From Pseudisothecium myosuroides (taxonomy: Eukaryota > Streptophyta > Bryopsida > Hypnales > Lembophyllaceae), in NCBI GenBank assembly GCA_951799445.1, contig OX637289.1, positions 5,733,321-5,797,320 of the forward strand: a stretch of 64,000 nt of DNA, read 5' to 3'. Under the pieces are notes generated by a model. It had not been told where the DNA came from and made no database searches. It worked only from the letters and a program-made list of their open reading frames with translations. Position 1 is the first letter of the stretch, and every line of letters starts with the position of its first letter. This document shows positions 59,584-64,000 of this stretch, one piece after another. Made by a program: the position numbers and the translations under genes.

Positions 59584-61214
59584 CTAATCATCGTTGGTGG
59601 CTTCTTCTTTGTCATCATAGTTGGTGGCTTCTATAGCAAGCTCTAAAGCTCCACCACAGTTCATGCGCGTACGTGCATCTGCAAACAATCTTTGTTGAGC
59701 AACTATAGCTTCTTCTTCACTTATCCCCTCTCCAACTCTTTCCAATATTTTTCTCTTCTTTCTCTCTTTAATGTCCTGCAAAATTTAAAACACTTTAAAA
59801 GGGTGGAGAGTCCACTTTAAGCATGTAAAGAAAATTTGGTTTCTAAATACATACAATGGTTCTTATAATAGTTACTTTACTTCCAACAATGCCTTCAAAC
59901 AATGTGAACTAAGTCTATCAATTTGTAATTAGAATTCACACATGATATTCTTGCCGAGTGCCATTTCTAATTCTAAGTGCAAATGAAGCTTCGAAACAAC
60001 ATGACATAATTAAACAAATGTATAATGTACAAGCATTTCAATCTTGTGTTGATTGTAAGTAGCTTGAACTTCACCAATATACTTGTCAAAACCCAGAGTC
60101 TGCATGAATTTTCAATCTATTTTTCTTAGAATGTTGCAGGGATTGCAATAATAAAAGTATAAAACATCTCACATCATCCTCAAACTTGCAATGTAATAAC
60201 AATAAAAAAAATTCATGTCTTGTTTCACCTACCCTACTTTGTTGAATCTAATGTTTCACAAAGGACAAAGTTTAATGGCTACAACCAAAACATACACAGC
60301 TATGTATAAGTTTAGTGAAGTTTCACCATTTAACTGGGACAACTTTATTGCGTACATTAGAACTTGAATTTTCATAGAATTCTATGAGCAATGTTAGTAT
60401 TTTAGTTTAGCTCGGTCAACATTGACGAAATGCTTAGATTGAAATCCTGAATTTAATCCGAAGTTAAATATCTGAAGTGCTTGGAAAACATGTGTTGGAG
60501 TAATGGTTCCCTTGGAAGTCTCATTTGATTCAGATGACAACATGTTGACGAACTCTATATTCAGAAGTATTAATAAAATCAAGATTGGTGAAATAATTTT
60601 GATACATGCAAGAAGACAAAAAAAATACCAAAAAAACTTTTTATCTTGAAAACACAAGACCAACAACAATAGCTCTGCAAAATTTCTATTCTACAGCCTA
60701 CCACACCTACATCTAAAAGAAAATTCTAGAATTTGTAATGAATCAAAAGATGAATTTGTAAGTGAATCACTTTGAGATGGTTATGGTAATGAAACCAAGC
60801 TAGTTGCAAATGGTATTAATAGTTATGTAGCTCACCAACGCAGCATTCTCCCAAAAGAATTTGTACATCTTTAGCAATCCTCACATTGGGTGGCAATTTC
60901 TCCTTGATGATGTCCATCATGGCATCTGCTTGGCAAAAGAGCTTAATAAAAAACATGAACAATTCAACTTCATTTTTGAAGTTGTTTTTAAAATCACAAA
61001 CAATTTCAAAACAAGAATAGAGACCTTCAATTGTTTTGATTCACGATAATGAAGCATTCAAACAATTTCACAATTTAAAAACAAATTCACAACAATCAAG
61101 AAGCAAGGGGAAAAGAGGGTTGGGAAGTGGGGAAAAAAGAAGGGAAGGAGGGTCCTTACCTTTGGGTAGAGAAGTAAATTTCTTAGGACTATGGTTGGCA
61201 CATACCGTATCCAT
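59584..61214 (-). CDS. DR1: NC2-beta / Dr1 histone-fold transcription cofactor
   Basis: Five exons on minus: 61214-61160, 60925-60836, 60554-60472, 60099-60031 and 59775-59584 (489 bp, 162 residues; the plant family is about this length). NC2-beta pairs with NC2-alpha and binds TBP on promoter DNA, blocking or tuning initiation. The histone fold spans about 20-95: AMMDIIKEKLPPNVRIAKD, LLGECCVEFVNMLSSESNE, ITPTHVFQALQTLGFDKYI. The C-terminal ISEEEAIVAQQRLFADART is the second family signature. Three introns are GT-AG; the intron after exon 3 starts CAG|AT instead of GT and ends TGCAG. The frame is open throughout, so the gene may still work through a rare AT-AG splice, or the donor may be a damaging mutation. 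Start: the ATG of MDTVCANHSPKKF, by family length. Confidence 0.82.
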
Positions 61215-61324
61215 AGTGCAAATCAAAATCAACAAGTAAAAAAAATGAAGAGTAAGTTTGACAATAATTATCATTGTTACCATTGATATATTTATACATT
61301 CCATCTCCCTGTATACATATAAAC

Positions 61325-61420
61325 ACTTAAGCCTCGGTGGTGTACTACTAAATGATGCGTTATGGTCTCGGTGGTATGCTACAAATGATGCACTATAGCC
61401 TCGGTAGTATGTGAAATACA
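61325..61420. repeat. Short tandem repeats upstream of NC2-beta
   Basis: CCTCGGTGGTGTACTACTAAATG and related units (TCTCGGTGGTATGCTAC, CCTCGGTAGTATGTG) repeat about every 38 bp, just upstream of the start codon. Possibly part of the promoter or leader. Confidence 0.45.
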
Positions 61421-61649
61421 TTATGCAACAAAAATCGGAATTTATTCAAATAAGACCATTGATTTATATTAAGTTCTAAGACAATTTAGGTTGATGAAGA
61501 CCTATTGTCCAACCATACAAACACATAAGGTAGGAGGTTTACAAACTACCCATTTAAGAGCATATTGGCTTAGGATCTCTTCTATGCAAATCAAAGCATT
61601 TTCAAACAAATTTTTAGGAAAAGAAGAAAAGATGACACACCATTAGGAA

Positions 61650-62125
61650 AAAAATCAGCCCTTGGGAGGGCTCCTTCCCTTTGCAAAGGGGCTGTGAGTT
61701 CCCCGCCATAGAACTCACAACCCCTTTGAGGGACAATGGCCACTATTCATCATCAAATATGAATAGTGGCCACAATAAAAAATTATTAAAAAATTATTAA
61801 AAAATTAAAAAATATTAAAAAATTAAAAAAATTATAATAAAAATTATTTAAAAATATTAGAATAATAATTAAAATAATAGTAAAATAATATTTCAGGTTG
61901 ATAAGGATAATTTCGGCCACATCAGATTTGGGAATTTCAAAATTTTGAATTTATTTTATTAATAATATTTTTTAAATATTTTTAAAATTATAATATTGAA
62001 CTGTCCCCCGCAGCCCCGCGCAGATCTGGCCCTCCAGTTCGCCAGACACAATTTTTTTTTTTCCTGTTTGTTTAGCTAGCGTTCCCTGCTGTCCGGGAAC
62101 TCACAGCCCTCCTAAGGGCTCATTT
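61650..62125 (+). repeat. Flanking ~490-bp direct repeat, right copy
   Basis: Closely matches 57140-57635 in the same orientation; ends CTCACAGCCCTCCTAAGGGC. Confidence 0.75.
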
Positions 62126-63043
62126 TTCTTCTAATGATTTTTTGGTAAGTTATTCAAAAATGAAAATTGAATTTTTTTTTTGAAACTTCATTTTTATAAA
62201 ACTGAAATAAAGGATTTACAAAGTGTGGAAAAAATTTCAGCCCATTTGGCTGTGCGGATTGAAAGATCATAATGTTTGAAGTGAAAAAAAAACTTGTTTT
62301 CCTTCATGCAAAATAGAATCAGCAAACTTCGAGCCCTCTTGGAGTAAAATTTTTGCTCTATATAGAAATGAAGATTTTGACCATTCATAATTATATGATG
62401 TTAGGTTTATTCGAGAAATTTTTTAGAATCAATTGAGATGTATGTCTAGCTTATACTAAATCATCTTGCACTGTAAGGAGGTTAAGTGAATTGACAACAC
62501 ACTAGTCATTTTTTGATGATTTCTTATGCAATGAGGAAATTTTTTATTTGAAATCTAAATGGTGAAAATTTAAAAACAGGCATTTGGAATATGTGTAAAC
62601 AATTTCAAGAATTTGGACTCTAAAGATTGCAAGATAATAGGACTTGAAGTTGGAAGAGAAAGTTTTTTCTTCAAACCGCCCCAACATAGCTAACAAAGTT
62701 TGACTCCTTTTAGAATGTGATTTTGAAGACTAAAATTTGTGTTTTTTTTGGACAATTGTATGCCATATTTTATTAGTTATATACATGCCAAATTTCCAAA
62801 GTTGATGAACTTTTTGCAACAGATTCCCCAAAGATTTCCAAAGTGCTTAAGCTACCCAAAAATCCATTGCAGCATAACTTTTAATCCGGGCACCCCATTG
62901 GAAAAAAAAATTAGTTTTTCACCAAGGGCAAACATGTTTACACATTGTAACCAAATTTCATGAATATCCTACCAAAAATGACTTTGTAAGAACCTACTTG
63001 AGATTTCTTGCATATACTGAACAGACACTTGGTCCTTTAGAGG
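62126..63043 (-). repeat. Right part of a TTAA-family element (copy 6)
   Basis: Around 62218-62300 the TGGAAAAAATTTCAG and GCGGATTGAAAGAT words match the copy at 49926-50859, so this part is in the minus orientation. It ends GGTCCTTTAGAGG before TTAA. Confidence 0.55.
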
Positions 63044-63047
63044 TTAA

Positions 63048-64000
63048 GAGAAAAAGGACTCATATTTAGAAAGTAGATTTGTTGATAATTCAATGCGCCC
63101 CCAAAATAAAATAGATATCTCTGATGTATTAAGAAAAAAAGACTTTTGAACGTAGCTTCTAAATCTGTCACAGTGCTTTTTCCCCCTAAAAAGCAGACTC
63201 TTGAATTAATATCTAAATTCATGATATGGGCACAGTCTTTAGGCAACATTATTAGAGGATTGGGATGATTGTAGTTTGGATAAAATTATTAATAGATGGC
63301 ATCTATATTTGTGGAAAAGGACTTTTATGTACTCTTGAATGACTACAATTTTTGGTGATTGATTTTTTAAGTTAGAGCATTATTTTTTGGTTTGTACATT
63401 GCTAAAGTATCTTAGAATGACATAAATTATGATGGTGAACCTTTGAAATGTTGAAATTCCATGTTTTTAGCACAATGAAAGAAAATTCTACTTTCTTTTT
63501 GCCAAAAATGAGCCAAGAAAGTGTATTTTTTTGCCAAAAATAAGCCACAATAGCTTGCATTTGCCCAACAACCTCAAAGGTCACTTCAAAAATTGGCTAA
63601 AACAATTCTAATCTCATGGTTGTCACTAAAATTGTATTAGGATTTGGACATATATTGAAATTTTGGCAAGATACATCCTCTATATGAGAAATTGCTTTTC
63701 AACTCTAGAAACATTTTTTAAAAATATGCAGATTTCTTTAGTGTCTTTTATCAACCCTAAGAATCTTTGAGAAGAAAAGTCTTTTGAATGTTTTTAGAGA
63801 AAGCTTGAGGATGGAAAAATTATATTTTCCATTCAATTTCTTTGGCGGGACTTGCTTAAATTTGATTTCAAAGAATGGTATTGGATATTCTATCCTACAT
63901 ACAAAAATGACAAATTTATGTAGTGTATTTTGGAAATTTATGCTTATTTTTTTGATTCAATCATAGGCATAAAGCAGATCTCTTTTGAAATGAGTCTAAC
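63048..64000. other. Intergenic AT-rich DNA to the window end
   Basis: No gene, RNA or clear repeat is supported. Confidence 0.35.

Larger units (their letters stand above)
57074..63043. mobile_element. Possible composite TTAA element around the NC2-beta gene
   Basis: The left end CGCCTAAAGGACCAAG and the right end, read from the other strand, CCTCTAAAGGACCAAG agree at 13 of 16 positions. Both are flanked by TTAA (57070-57073, 63044-63047). Inside, a ~490-bp segment (57140-57635) recurs in direct orientation at 61650-62125 (high similarity by eye). The left unit lacks its own right end and the right unit lacks its own left end. Either this is one ~6-kb element containing the gene, or two truncated copies happen to flank it. 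Confidence 0.4.

Noticed and set aside
59584..61214. NC2-beta as a processed or plainly dead pseudogene
   Set aside because: It keeps introns at family positions and an open frame over all five exons; only the AT donor is abnormal.
1..64000. CRISPR arrays, bacterial operons, rRNA or tRNA genes
   Set aside because: No regularly spaced repeats of the right kind and no cloverleaf or rRNA sequence were seen; spliced genes show nuclear eukaryotic DNA.

Overview
This window reads as AT-rich nuclear DNA of a land plant with a large, repeat-dominated genome. The evidence is spliced genes whose proteins match plant families, a plant-type Ty3/gypsy retrotransposon of the Tat/Athila kind, and several families of small inverted-repeat elements. 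The species cannot be named from the sequence; a non-seed plant or another large-genome plant would fit. Only four host genes are supported. Two are tandem RING-CH (RINGv) membrane E3 ligase genes on + (9292-11610 and 16204-18425). One is a HYD1/EBP sterol delta8-delta7 isomerase gene on - (26255-23218). One is an NC2-beta (Dr1) histone-fold gene on - (61214-59584). Each gene model was built exon by exon, with splice phases that join correctly.

Left half (1-30.8 kb): MITEs and fold-back elements surround the RING-CH pair and HYD1. A Tc1-type (DD34E) DNA transposon with TA target duplications (14095-15738) sits between the promoter region and the first coding exon of the second RING-CH gene. 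Its transposase is broken by a one-base frameshift.

Centre (30793-54595): one nested LTR retrotransposon lies on the - strand, bounded by 1.33-kb LTRs and a 5-bp CTTTT duplication. It spans 23.8 kb, of which about 13.0 kb is its own. It carries gag with four zinc knuckles, a decayed pol (protease, RT, RNase H, integrase) and, after integrase, a long accessory reading frame of about 1000 codons that I do not recognise. That frame was split by two insertions of one TG...CA element (33463-39015 and 39848-44182), each with its own 5-bp duplication. Taking both out rejoins the accessory frame in phase. A third TG...CA element (35461-36710) sits inside the first of these, and a TTAA-flanked element (49926-50859) sits between gag and pol.

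Most striking signal: the host retrotransposon, but not the elements inserted into it, is packed with one short palindromic word, CCAATTGG, and near variants (CCGATTGG, CCAATCGG, CCAATAGG). The word occurs in LTRs, leader, gag, pol and the accessory frame, in all three reading frames and between genes, so it is a DNA-level feature. By eye the left LTR alone holds 17 CAATTG. With an unknown accessory protein in the same element, this recalls the VANC/VANDAL situation, where a transposon-coded protein acts through a short motif that has accumulated in the element. That link is inference.

Right part (54.6-64 kb): TTAA-flanked CCCCTAAAGG elements surround the NC2-beta gene. The gene lies between two direct copies of a ~490-bp element segment, with an element end outside each, so it may sit within a composite element. 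One of its introns starts with AT instead of GT.
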